Source: Symbiodinium natans (Eukaryota > Sar > Dinophyceae > Suessiales > Symbiodiniaceae). From it: a stretch of DNA of 64,000 nt. How positions within the stretch are numbered: the stretch's first letter is position 1; each line of letters begins with the position of its first letter. The notes under the pieces were generated by a model that saw only the letters and a program-made list of their open reading frames with translations, ran no database searches and had not been told where the DNA came from. Made by a program: the position numbers and the translations under genes. The stretch lies in the NCBI GenBank assembly GCA_905221605.1, contig CAJNDS010002182.1:423501-487500 (forward strand), read 5' to 3'. Of the stretch, positions 1 through 10,600 are shown one piece after another.

Positions 1-153
1 GGAAGGGGGGCAGAGGGGAAAGGGGGGGGGGAGCTAAGATTGAAGGTTTCGGGTTTCGGTTACTCTTCGTCCCCGGAGTTGAGCCTCGAAAACCGGGGGG
101 CGAGGTGGGGGGAGGGTGGGGGGGGGGTGGGGGGGGGAAAGGGGGGGGGGGCC

Positions 154-247
154 CGCTGGGAGGGCTTCAACTGCCTCTGGTTTTGGCGAACCGTCCGCTT
201 GCGGACCCCGGTTTCCCAGGGGGGGTACCCATTTGAGGCAAAAAAGG
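154..247 (+). repeat. Duplicated 95-bp repeat, copy 1
   Basis: This stretch matches 660-757 closely: both run from a G-rich tract through GCTGGGA, then CAACTGCCTCTGG, GGCGAACC, TCCGCTTGCGGACCC and GGTACCCATTTGAGGCAAAA. The core TCCGCTTGCGGA is itself a near-perfect palindrome. Both copies are preceded by an A-run and a long G-run. It looks like a dispersed repeat rather than a gene. Confidence 0.8.
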
Positions 248-486
248 GGGGCCTCGGCGGATTTGCGGCCGTGCTCACACCAGTGAGCCTCCGGCCCTCA
301 AGCCAGCGCGTCGGAGCAGGAAAACTCCGCCTTTCACAAACACCTTATGTGAGCAAGCGCCAAAACCCCCAGCCATTCAATTAAGCAAGGGGAAAACCCT
401 GTAAAACGATGGGAACACTTGAAAAGCGACCTCTTGTTGCGTCCATTAGCACCTCGAGCCCAGCCGCTCATGTGGCTTTTGGGGGG

Positions 487-650
487 AGGGACTATGTGGG
501 GGGGGTGGGGGGGGGGGGGGGGGTCGGGGGGGGGGGGTAGGGGGGGGGGGTGGGGGTAGGGGGGGGGGGTGGGGGGGGGGGGGGTAGGGGGGGGGGGTAG
601 GGGGGGGGGGGTGGGGGGGGGGGGGGAGGGGGGGTGGGGTGGGTGAAAAA
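487..650 (+). repeat. Extreme G-run tract
   Basis: About 160 bases consist almost wholly of G runs of 8-18 separated by single T, TA, A or TC. On this strand it can form many G-quadruplexes. The recurring GTAGGG spacing suggests decay from TTTAGGG-type telomeric DNA, but that is inference. ORFs through it are only Pro- or Gly-rich low complexity. Confidence 0.85.
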
Positions 651-659
651 GGGGGGGCC

Positions 660-757
660 CTGCTGGGAAGGGCTGCAACTGCCTCTGGTCCTGGCGAACC
701 ATCCGCTTGCGGACCCTGCTCACCTAGGGGGGGTACCCATTTGAGGCAAAAAAAGGG
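660..757 (+). repeat. Duplicated 95-bp repeat, copy 2
   Basis: This is the second copy of the repeat at 154-247, about 506 bases downstream, with a handful of substitutions (for example GGTCCTGGCGAACCATCC against GGTTTTGGCGAACCGTCC). It follows the large G-run tract directly, as copy 1 follows a smaller one. Confidence 0.8.
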
Positions 758-819
758 GTCCGAAAAAGGGCTTTGGGCCTGGGGGGAGGATTTGGAGGGG
801 GGTGCCTGTTCTGACTACC

Positions 820-851
820 AATACACCTTCGGCCCGAGGCCTCGGCGGATT
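820..851 (+). repeat. Dispersed palindromic motif, copy 1
   Basis: The block AATACACCTTC then GGCCCGAGGCCTCGGCGGAT contains the 12-base perfect palindrome CCGAGGCCTCGG. The same 25-base core recurs at 19870-19895, and a shorter piece (GGCCTCGGCGGATTTG) at 250-265. It is a dispersed repeat of unknown origin. Confidence 0.65.
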
Positions 852-1756
852 TCGAGAGACAGGATCGTTAGCCCTTGCCACGAGAGTGTTTCGGGGCCTT
901 ATTCAGAGTTTTTCTGGAAAGCATTAAACCCAGATTGCCTAGGAATGCTGCGAGAGTGGGAGGAGGCGCGGGTGTTGCAGCTCTGCCTTGGCAAGTTCAG
1001 TAGTTACCCCGTGATCCGACAGCGTTGCAGAAAGCACGAGGTTCATCAAGGGGCTTTCTTGTACATACAGCATGCCTGACTTCAGATGCAAGTGCGGAAG
1101 CCTCCACAGCTTATGCTCTACAATCGGTGACAGGCCATGGGGACGGAGCTTCGAGTGCATACAGTGGTTGTGGACGAGTGCAGAGCTGGCATATTTCAGC
1201 AGTGGAGTTGGACAGGCAGTTACATTATCTACAGCCTGGTCAGTCTAGACCACATCCTACGAGCTCGAAGTAATTTAGCCGGTAGGGTCGCCTTGACTGT
1301 GACAGAGCGCAAGCCATCGCTACCAACACTGTGTTGATCGTTCTTGCAACTCATGTGCGAACATCTGCTAATCCCTTTGGGTGACACTTTGTCATGCTGG
1401 CTGAGTCAAACGAACGATTCCCTCACAGGCCCCAGAAACTCCCTGCATATGCATCTGAGCTCTGGATGAAGGAAGAGAGTACTGGAAGATGTCTCTAATG
1501 CAGGGGGCACCGGTAGATTATTGAATCTTTACGTACAGTATCGGGGAAGGGCCGGCTGGGACAAAGACCGAGAAGGAGACTTGGGCAAGGACAGAAGGTT
1601 TGAAGCAAGGGGTATGAGCATGCGTGAGCTAGATTCTCTGGGCCGGATTTGAGAGCGGCCTCGAACTCCAGAACGCATGCACGTTGCGTCATGCGATGTT
1701 CAGGTTCAGAGGCATCCAAGTCTTTGCGTGAGTAAGAGGCTCTCAAGGCACGCGCC
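852..1756. other. No recognisable gene
   Basis: Short ORFs exist in several frames but none has a recognisable domain or convincing splice borders. Nothing further is supported here. Confidence 0.5.
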
Positions 1757-2173
1757 ATGCCGCAGCAGCCGCAGCACGTCCCCGGTGATTTTGGGGTGCT
1801 GGGCCAGATGCCACGGCCCTGCAAACCTGACAGCATGGTCAGCCCGCTCTGCTACATGGCACCGTCCAGTCAGCCGACGGAAGATTTTGCTAACGTGGAC
1901 TCGATGCCGTGCCTCGCAGGTTGTCAGAAAGATGCAACGACAGCAACATGGAGCGAACATGCAGAAGCCTGGACCTCGATGGAATCTGGATCGACTATGT
2001 GTTCGACCGAAGCTGTCGTGGGCTCGCAATCTACCAGGAAATCATTCTACTCGACTGGCCTGCCCGAAGATCACCCAGCTCGTGAGCATGTATCCTCTCC
2101 GCCAAACAGGCTCTTACACGATCTCCATGATGCTAAGCTACACAAGTTCTTGGAGGACATGCGGCTGCCATAG
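1757..2173 (+). CDS. Hypothetical ORF, 138 codons
   Basis: I do not recognise the product. The frame is rich in Ser, Thr, Pro and Glu in its middle and ends with a charged stretch (DLHDAKLHKFLEDMRLP). Two overlapping ORFs, one on each strand, compete for the same bases. It could be one exon of a spliced gene or chance. Confidence 0.2.
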   Translation: MPQQPQHVPGDFGVLGQMPRPCKPDSMVSPLCYMAPSSQPTEDFANVDSMPCLAGCQKDATTATWSEHAEAWTSMESGSTMCSTEAVVGSQSTRKSFYSTGLPEDHPAREHVSSPPNRLLHDLHDAKLHKFLEDMRLP

Positions 2174-2328
2174 GTTTCGCCCTCCGCAAGTCCCAAAAAA
2201 GGGGAGGGGCTTGAACACGTCCTGTCCCCTCTGAGGACGTTGCCCAGCAGCCCGCCAAACTCCGGACGAAGATCAAAACCGGCAGAAGACAGCCCTCAGG
2301 ATGGAGACTAGCACATACTACAACGATT

Positions 2329-2438
2329 TGGTGGTTTTCGAAAATAGGGGCGATCCCTTTTTGGGGGTCTCTTGAAGGGGGTTCTCATCTTCTATGTGGG
2401 GAAAAAAATGGGTACCCCTTTTCAGAAAATACCCATTC
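2329..2438. mobile_element. Miniature inverted-repeat element, family A
   Basis: The left end reads TGGTGGTTTTCGAAAATAGG and then GGCGATCCCTTTTTGGGGG. The right end, reverse-complemented, reads ATGGGTATTTTCTGAAAAGG followed by GGTACCCATTTTTTTCCCC. These ends match the two elements at 10.4-10.7 kb, giving a three-member family. There is no coding capacity, so it would be non-autonomous. Confidence 0.6.
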
Positions 2439-3620
2439 TCAGCTAGGCTGGCCGGCGACAGCACCCACAGGTGCACGTAATCCATGAGGAGGAATGTCAG
2501 CACGAAAGTTGCACGCTGAGAGTATCGAGAGTTACCAGTCGCACGCCAACCCTGCTCAGGGTGGTTGATTTTGGAAAAACTCAAAAGTCGTGAGACGGCC
2601 TTGAGCCTGTGAGACTGGATGCAGGTGGTTTTTGGACAAGTGCTCGTTAGAACCGCTTCCATGGGATAGTCCCACATCGGAGTTTGAGCTTCTCCTGTGT
2701 TCCTTCCTCACCTCAACAAGGCGTCCTCTGTCGGTACACCGATTCACATCACATTTTCAGGATCCATACGATGGGCTTCCCCGAGCCTTACCTTGGGGTC
2801 CCGGGCTTCCAGGAGCTTCCAGGTCTGGGGGACAGGGCGTTTAGGGCCTTTAGGGCCTTTATTTTGTGGAAGTTTCTTGGTGAGGGCGGTTGTAAAGGTT
2901 GCCACATCCCTCCGAAAACACAGCCACCATCGAGCAGAAGGCCTGACCTTCAGAACCTTGTAAGCAAGCCTTGGCTGAGGGATTCGGATTTAGATGACCT
3001 GGACACGGTCGGCCATGTCTCATCGGCACGATCCCGCGCCAGGAAAGCAGCCTGCTTGCAGATCAAGCTGGGGTAACCTGGGGTACTGCACGCTATAAGA
3101 GGCTCTAATGGCTCGGAGGGGCCAGGATGGTACCACTACGATGTATCCTCCCTCGCACATGTAAGTCGAACTCCCGAGATACTCGTCAGTTGCCACATTA
3201 GAAGGTCCCGGGATGTGTTGGCCCAGAAGTCAGTCGGAGTTGTGTGCTAGCCATGTGCCCGGGGGCAGTGGACTGTAGTCATGGAACGTAGGCACCACGC
3301 TTCAGAATTTCTGTTTCCTGGGGCTTTGGTGACTCCTTCCAGCGGCCTTGCTCTCGCGCAGAGGTCAACAACCTGTTGCTACTGTGAGGAGTTTAGGCCC
3401 TGCATCCCGGACAGTCCCGAACGCAAGGTATGGAGATTTTACGACAGCGCTTTAGAGTGACGGGCTGGGGCCGAGAAAGATCGGCAGTCATGTGTATTTG
3501 AATTGTGTGCATGTGTAGCCTGTCTGCGGTTCCACCGCGCAGTCTTCCTGAACATCCCAGCTCTTGGTACCCAGATGATTGGGGCCGTGTTAGTAGACAG
3601 GATATCATCAATGCTTCTGG
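2439..3620. other. No recognisable gene
   Basis: Unique-looking sequence of mixed composition. A nine-base duplication (TTTAGGGCC twice) sits at 2840-2860. No domain, repeat array or splice-bounded ORF could be supported. Confidence 0.45.
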
Positions 3621-4068
3621 TTGATAGAGCGTCAAGGGGGTATGAGTCAGAACATTTGGGTTGAACACTTGGAGTGGACGAAACAGCTAAACGAAGAACA
3701 GCCCGATTGGACCCATATTGAGTCGATGCGTGCGACAAAGAGCGGTACTACACCCCTGTGCAGAATTCAGGCGACAGATGTTGGCACGCATCGAACCACC
3801 TGGAGCGGAGCTGTAAGAAGAAACTGGTAAGAAACTCTTGTTTGGGAGGTTGGGTGATACACTTTACCATCTCATGCGAAAAAGGCATACATCACTGCAC
3901 AAGGCACGGCACTCGAACGACATGTCTCAAAGAGGCCGCTCCCGATCACGGGAGCTCCCGCAACATCAGGATCGCGGCCAGCAACATGAGCAGACAAGGG
4001 AGTATGCACCACGAAAGCCGGACGTTACGCGATTGACGGCCGACCGGGGCATTCAACAGCTTCCATGA
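3621..4068 (+). CDS. Hypothetical exon-like ORFs, Arg/Ser-rich
   Basis: Two successive plus-strand frames (3621-3830 and 3838-4068) have protein-like composition. The second contains a short basic Arg/Ser run (RGRSRSREL) and many Gln, His and Arg residues. A GTAAGA lies between them, compatible with a donor, but no intron can be proved. The product is not recognised. Confidence 0.2.
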
Positions 4069-4250
4069 CTCATGCACTTAGTGCAACTCTTTTCTCCATA
4101 AGCGGCGTGCCCATCGGCTTGAGCAGCATGAGTCATCGCGCCGGAGCATTTAAGGCTTGAACCGCTTGGCCCGGACCCCTCCGCCACCATGCTTGCCGGG
4201 GCAATCTGCAACACAGAGCTTCCCCGAGTTTGCGAAGCAACAACAAGATG

Positions 4251-4421
4251 AAGCCCGCCGAAACCTCGGCATCCGTACCCAGCATGGACGCCATGGGTGA
4301 CGCACCCAACGCCACGTTCAAAGTACACAACAAGAATTCGGAAAGCTCCTTGCCAACACCGCAAGGCCGCGGCAAGGCTGCAAAACGTTTTGCAGATTTG
4401 GCAACACATGGCAACACATGA
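4251..4421 (+). CDS. Hypothetical ORF running into a 10-bp repeat
   Basis: The frame reads MKPAETSASVPSMDAMGD and onward, with Ala, Ser, Lys and Asn in coding-like proportions, and ends in ATHGNT, which is encoded by the start of the 10-bp tandem repeat. The product is not recognised. The repeat supplies the stop codon. Confidence 0.2.
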   Translation, partial: KPAETSASVPSMDAMGDAPNATFKVHNKNSESSLPTPQGRGKAAKRFADLATHGNT

Positions 4422-4449
4422 CAACACATGGCAACACATGGCAACACAT
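4397..4449 (+). repeat. 10-bp tandem repeat GGCAACACAT
   Basis: Five near-perfect copies of GGCAACACAT (one with GA for GG) lie in direct tandem. It is a short minisatellite. Confidence 0.9.
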
Positions 4450-5052
4450 TGAACATTGATATTAAAAAAAAGGATAACTAGCTCCCGCTTCTTCTCGCAC
4501 GCGTGAGGGCCTTAGACATGACGCGAGCTCCCCTTTGACCTATAGAGGGGGACGAAACAAATGCGGCCGTCACCGAATGTTGCCTGGCTGCTTTGCTGGC
4601 GTTGGCAATTTTGAGTTTTGGTATCATGGGCCTCAAGACTGGCCGCGTGGAAGGCTTTGAAGCTCTAATGCGCGTAGCCCCGCGCGTGTGTCGCACACAA
4701 CGTTGACCTCAAAGGACTCGCGGCGCGCGCGTTCCCTCTTCAGTGTCGGGTCGCATCCTGAAGCTTTGGCGTAGGTCGTGCCATAGCTTCCTGCATCCAC
4801 TCCTTTTGGGGCGCTCATGTATGTCGGGGATACCGATAACATGCATAGACGCGCCCATGAACATGTTTGACGACTTTTACAGTGGGGCCGGCACCGAAGC
4901 GGTAGCACGTAGAACGAAAGAATGTGCGAGCGGCTTGTCGGTTCTGATCTCGGTGTCACGTTTGCTGCCTGGTTCGATACGATTCAATGAGCTTGCCAAT
5001 TGCCAGGAATCATGGCAGTTGTTTCGGCAATAGCGACAAACAAGGGTGATCC

Positions 5053-5229
5053 ATGTCAGAGCAGGTTTTCGCGCGACAGTTTGGAGACGACCCTACATTC
5101 AGAAGGCCCAAGAGCAACGGTTACTCACAGTTTGAAGGGATGCCTATGCACGTCTCGGGTCAAGCTAGTTCCCGACGTGCGTGCGCACTTGAAGGCGACG
5201 GGACTTCACCGACGGGCATGCTGTGGTAG
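5053..5229 (+). CDS. Small hypothetical ORF, 58 codons
   Basis: The frame begins MSEQVFARQFGDDPTFRRPK and continues with Gly, Ser and Gln residues to a TAG. It looks more protein-like than the longer overlapping frame (5000-5536), and a donor-like CTTGAAG/GC lies near its end, so it may be a first exon. I do not recognise the product. Confidence 0.25.
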   Translation: MSEQVFARQFGDDPTFRRPKSNGYSQFEGMPMHVSGQASSRRACALEGDGTSPTGMLW

Positions 5230-5267
5230 CAACAGAAGCAGCCGAAGTGTACATCTACGTTTTGCCC

Positions 5268-5398
5268 CCCAAGCCCGCCTTAAGCCCGCCTTAAGCCCTA
5301 TAAGCCCTATAAGCCCTATAAGCCCCATAAGCACCATAAGCCCCATAAGCCCCATAAGCCCTATAAGCCCGATAATCCCTATAAGCCCTACAGGCCCT
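5268..5398 (+). repeat. 9-bp minisatellite TAAGCCCTA
   Basis: About fourteen copies of a 9-base unit (TAAGCCC then CTA, CCA, ACC or CGA) run head to tail. Because the unit is three codons long it keeps one frame open and encodes repeated Ile-Ser-Pro in the 5000-5536 ORF. That ORF is probably open because of the repeat rather than because it is a gene. Confidence 0.9.
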
Positions 5399-5539
5399 AA
5401 AAGACGGCTCGTATCGGTGCAAGCTCCGACCTTCGTTCGCTTCTGCGCTCCAAATCGGAGTTGGACTTTAAACGAGAGCTTAGAGGAGCAGTTGACAAGG
5501 CTTGTACTTCTTAGTAGTAGAGTAGGTAACCTTTAACCT

Positions 5540-5586
5540 TTTTTGGGGAAATATAATCCTAAAGGTTAACCTTTAATTCCCCCAGG
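5540..5586. repeat. Nested palindrome
   Basis: TAAAGGTTAACCTTTA (5560-5575) is a perfect 16-base palindrome. It is flanked by TTGGGGAAAT on the left and ATTCCCCCA on the right, which pair to extend the arms. A related half-site (AACCTTTAACC) lies at 5528-5538. It could form a hairpin; no function is apparent. Confidence 0.7.
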
Positions 5587-5639
5587 TAGCTGGACAACTA
5601 AGATTTTGATGTCTGTTGAGTTCTTATAGTTTCCGTGTT

Positions 5640-7540
5640 TCTTATACGCTTAAAGTTTTAAAGAGCGGAGTGCTCCCTTGACAATCGCATCCTCGGTGCC
5701 AAGCAGCGAAGGGCCGTTGGCAGCGCTCGTTTTGCTGGCGAGCTTTGGGAGTGCAGAAATCCTTGGGCCTCTTAGTCTGTGTCTGTGCTGCTGGGGACTT
5801 TCATAGGTTCTGGGGAAGAGTCGGAAGGTTTTGATCCAGGATTTCGATGCACTCCGCTCATCCAGGACGTTTGAAGTATGAAAGATGCAAAAGCTGCCTT
5901 GTGAGGGGGGCAACTGTGGCTATCTTTTGAAGCATCCCCACTGTGACCATGGGGCAGCATTGGGCCTGTTGCAAATCCTTCAAAATCTCCACCCGCGCGC
6001 CCACACATCCTTATTGTTGAACGACTAAAGCTCATCGTGGGATAGGAGTTGTTGCCCCCCTAGCTTGGTGTCCACCCGCTACCAAGCGAGGCGGTGTCGG
6101 CTTTTCAGTGACCGTCCGGTGACTTCTGTTATCTTTTTGTTTGGATTGCTTGTTTGGTGCACGCACGGCTTGCGCTGATTCTTGCCGCTGCTGCGCTGAT
6201 CAAGCAGGTGCGCGGCACAAGGGATGCTGGAGGCATTCCCTTCTAATCTTTTCCTTCAGGCGTTCCACTACAGTGTCAGTCGCCGTAGCATGTCGCATCT
6301 TCGAATCTGCCATTCAAGATGCTTCTCTGGATCTTGTCTATGGCAGCTGCAAGTAGGATCCAACTCAGAATCCGAGCTCGGCTGCAGTTCCAATCGGGTC
6401 GCGAACTGCCGTGTTTCCTGACAGCTCCGACGGGTGCTCCGGCGTTCCGAAGGGCGATGCTGTTATCATTCGTATCCAACATCCAAACTAGTCACTGCAA
6501 CACATGTTTTGTTCGTGTGTGTGTGTGTGTGTGTCACGTGCACAGTAGCATGCGACTGGCATGTGTAAACGCATACTCTGGGTGGCCACCAAACAAACTA
6601 TAAGTACAAGGTTCAAAACGAACGTTTTGTCCCGTCGAGCTCGGTCGTTCCTTTGAACAAGTGTCTCTTCAGGCACTGTGGGCGCTGAAGGGTGAGGCCC
6701 CGGCGAATGGCTCATGCCTTCCTGGGAGATATCCCGTTTTGAGGGGCGCCGAAGACCCAACAAGAGAGCTTTCATGCAAAGCTGTGGCAAACAATTAGTC
6801 GAGCTGCGGATGCTTGCGTGGCTCCAATGCCAAGGGCCTTCAACTGCAACGCACACCGCATAGTGGCTTCATTCGTCCCACCTTCTTCAGCGTCCATAGC
6901 AGGTGGCTGTACGCCGGAGTCATCCACGGCACTGCTGCCACGACCTCGGCCCTGGACTTCTTTGTACGGGGACACACTCTGAGGGAATCTTGACTCATTG
7001 ACCTTTGACCGGACCAACCCCAATAAGCAAGTGAATGGCTCAACGGCGTGTTTTTTGCGAGGTTTCTGGAAGGTTATTCCCTGCACGCTCACGGGATCCG
7101 CCTGGCAAAAATTAGCTCGCAAACTGAACCGAAGCCAAATCCTCTCCGCCCCCCTCCGCCCACAATAAAATGTTCTTATCAACATAGGCACAGCGGCTTC
7201 AAGCATGGCTGGAGCACGTTACTGGCAGACGTGTAGAATACATATCTGCTGCACATTCGTCGGCCGGGCTCTCAACCTCAGCGTGCCCTGCACAAAAAAG
7301 ACTCTGCGAAAGTGAGCCTGGCAAGGCTGCGGCTGCAGCCTGCCAACTTGGCCGGATCCATGGACGGGGCTGGATCACATTTCTTGGTGTTTTCTGTTCC
7401 TCTCCTAAACCGAGACATGCGGTCTGGTTCTTCATCGAGGACTTCGCTACGTGAAAGACATAAGTGGTGTCGCAGGGGCCAAGCCTTTTGGTGCTGGCAC
7501 AACCAGAAGTGCCTCCGAGCTCTCTCCCCAAACTTTTCCA
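5640..7540. other. No recognisable gene; one (GT)n tract and a weak minus-strand ORF
   Basis: A (GT)10 microsatellite lies at 6515-6534. The minus-strand frame 6772-7206 (144 codons) has a plausible Gly/Arg then acidic middle (GRGRGSSAVDDS, AMDAEEGGTNEATM) but no known domain. The rest has no supportable feature. The helicase gene that follows should have upstream exons here, yet no Walker A motif was found. Confidence 0.35.
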
Positions 7541-7542
7541 AA

Positions 7543-7652
7543 GAGCTCATTCCAGTGGCAGTTGGGGACCTTAGGGATGTGTGGGAGAGTTCCGAAATAA
7601 TGCCGAATGCGCGAAGGTCCTTGTGGGAGATCACAAGCAACTGCCACCGACG
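7543..7652 (+). CDS. Helicase exon region with motif III
   Basis: In frame, 7611-7652 reads AKVLVGDHKQLPPT, the diagnostic motif III block of UPF1-like helicases. Just upstream, 7543-7566 reads ELIPVAVG in a frame that is offset from it; this resembles the segment that normally precedes motif III, so a short intron or frame change lies between. The right border is not fixed: the frame stays open to a stop at 7668. Confidence 0.7.
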
Positions 7653-10600
7653 CCTCGCCGGCCGAGTTAGATCAAATTGGTGGAAGTGTTCTCACCTGCG
7701 GTGGAGTTCCCAAACTGTGCAGGTCAATATCATATATATATATATATCATGCAGTATATACATACGTGTATGCATACATACATATATATATATAGAGATA
7801 TACATACATATATACATATACATATACATATCCGCCACCTAAAATCTCGAGGCCAGGCACAGCCTCCTCCAAACCTTGCAATGACACCTTGGCACACGCC
7901 TTGGCAGCAATGTGAGTCTAACCGTCAAACTTAATCAGTGCAGGCCAGGGTCGGTCAGTTTTAGGGTTTAGGGTTTAGGGTTTAGGGTTTAGGGTTTTAC
8001 GGTTTTACAGTTTACAGGTGCCCAAAGCAGACACGTGGGGGGCCGTATTCCAGCAAAAGCGGCCGCAGAATGCCAAGCATAGTGATCACTTTGGGCCAGT
8101 TCAGAGCACTGACCAGTTGATCTAAATCAGTATACACATAAATACAAAAATTGCCACACGCACACACACGGGGTAGTTGTGGTGTCCCACTCTGCATTTC
8201 TTTTGACGATCATGGTATTGGGGAAGTCGATCATTTGGTAACCTTAGGAACCTGCCAGGTAGCGATTCATCGAGAAATGTGAAACTCATGACCATGTAAC
8301 TGTTGTCCAATCCAAGGCACGAAGTTGCAGATTTGGCTGGTGTTTCGGGAGTCGGGATTGTACAGCGATGATATCACAGGACGTAAACCATGATGAGTAT
8401 GAAAAGCTTGAAAAAGTGTCTGGGTTTTCACGGCTTGATATTCTCAGTTTCAAGGCCCAGGTCCCGGCAAATGCGATTCCGAGGATTCCGGCTTCGAGTT
8501 GTTTGGGGCTGGGGGGGAAAGTTGCGAATCCGAAGTCAACATTATTGGGGAAGTCGACTGGCTGTTGATCAAGCGCCGAAAGGCAGAGGCACTTGCAAAA
8601 ATGTACTTTGCCAGATCGCTCGTTCAGCCGCAGATCCTTGAGGCTGGGCAGTTCAGGGATTATAGCGCAAGGGCAGGCCGTATTCGGAGCCCGCAAGCGT
8701 GTAGGCCACACAGCAGATGACTGATTCCAAGGCAGAGCCCTTGCATTGTGGCATGCCCATAGATGCAGGTTCTAGATATAGCATTCTGCTTGGATAGCGT
8801 ACCCGAGTTGCGTTGGACGAGAATAGAAATTGAAAGCTGGAAGTAAATAAGTGTGGGCTTCTTGTGGGGCAACAGCGGCTGCACCGCGATCCAGCCGCCC
8901 ATTTCTTGGAACATCTTAGAACCATTTTTTTTCCAGGCGCATGTGGTTGATTGACTCAGAACGTCTGCAGATTCGTGCGTATGTTGCAGGTTTCCATGGG
9001 GTGTACTCTCACAACGATGAAATCTTCATCTCTGACGCTTGTTGAGCCTGTTCCCATGCGCGATCTTCCAGGGAACTGGTCACAATCGCTCGCTTCTGGA
9101 GCGCTGCGTCCTCGCGTCGGGCAGGCGTCTGTTTAGAGCGAGCCATGTTCCATGAGGAGCCTACTTCCAACATGCCATTCATGCCTTGAAGGTTCGAAAA
9201 AGCCATTCAAAACCGTCCTTCTTGCAATCCAGGGTGCACCAGCTCCGCGAGCAGTATCGAATGCCTCAAGCCCAGCTTCCTGGGCCAACATGCGCAGGGT
9301 TTCAGTCACGTCGTTCCTGCAGAAACGTGACTTCTCGCCTACGTGCTCAGCTGGAGGCACCCAAGCATCGGCCGGCTGGTGAGTAACCTTTTCTACACCG
9401 GCAGACGCTTCGGCACAACGTCTTTTCAAGGTTGTGGTTCTCGGTGGTTCTTGGAAGCTGCGGCTCGGGTGTTGCAACGGGGATTGAGATAAGGGCAAAG
9501 GTCTTCCGGCAAGAACAACACCAGTTTCCATGTAAGTTGAGACATGCACACAACGCATACCACAATACCGATGACTTACTCAGGACTGGAGACTCCACGT
9601 CGGGTTGCCGAGGACAGTAGAATCAGCAGGTCAGCTGAAAATGTGGCGACCTTCCCTGGCACATTTGTGATCTTCATAGGGCCCCCTCCCCTCTCTACAG
9701 TCTGCCCCAAAAGTTCCCTTTAATGCTTACAGTAACTACCATCAGTCTAAGTCTAGATATTCTTCTTCCAACACAGCCTGTCTCACCCCGCCCTTTTTCA
9801 ATTTCTTTGCCCAACAGAGCCTAGGGCCAGCCTCTAGCTTGGGATTGGTTGTGCTTCTCCCCCTGTCCTACTTTCTTCCTCCCAAAATCAAACAGGGTCC
9901 TGATAAGCTTAGGATCCTTCGAGATTGTTTTTCAGCTTCAACTGGAACCGGCAGCCTTGCAGTTTGTCTGTGCAGCACGCGAAACACATGAGTCGCAGCA
10001 TGTCGTCAAGCTCAGCGAAAGGGCTCTTCGGACTCAAAATTATTGCTGGGATGTGTTTTGGTTTTTCAGGCCCAAAGGGTTCTTGACGGTTACGGGGATT
10101 AAGGGAGTGGGGTCTATGGGGTTGAGGGTTCAAGCCTGGGGTCTGAGGCTCCTGAGGGAAGGAAGCCGTGCAATGCCCCCTTCCAAGTAGAAATGATTTC
10201 ATCCCGCCGGACCGGATTCTTGAGTTTGGAGCGGGTGGGTTAAGTACTAGGCGACTTCAGTATGGCAAGCAGTGTGGTCGGATAGGTCGCAACTCTTTGA
10301 CAGAGACCTGCTTGTAGTGCTTACAGTACTGCCTACAGGCGACCCAAGACCAGCTCAGCACAGGATCGCCAAGCCTGCGAGCGAAGACCGCTTGTGTGGC
10401 TGGATGTTCAAGGTGGGATCGTGTCCAAGCTGCTGTATGGGGGTTTACGAAAACAGGGGTACCCTTTTTGGGGGTCCTATTACTATAAGGGAATCCTAGT
10501 ATGTGGGGGTATAGATCAGGGGGTCCCTTATTTTCGTAATCCCCCATATGACCCTGGGATGCCTTTCGCGGCTGCACATCGTTTGTCCACGCTGTTCGGG

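Larger units (their letters stand above)
7653..10437. other. Presumed intron region of the helicase gene
   Basis: Between the motif III exon and the next recognisable exon there is an AT microsatellite, a telomere-like array and mixed unique sequence. The frames at 8368-8568 (+), 8286-8711 (-) and 9133-9558 (-) are protein-like but unrecognised. The exon with the family's RMHP motif should lie here and was not found. Confidence 0.4.

Noticed and set aside
334-723. Pro-rich minus ORF
   Set aside because: It is the translation of the G-run tract.
7312-7842. 176-codon plus ORF
   Set aside because: Most of it is out of frame with the helicase motif III exon and its end is AT microsatellite.
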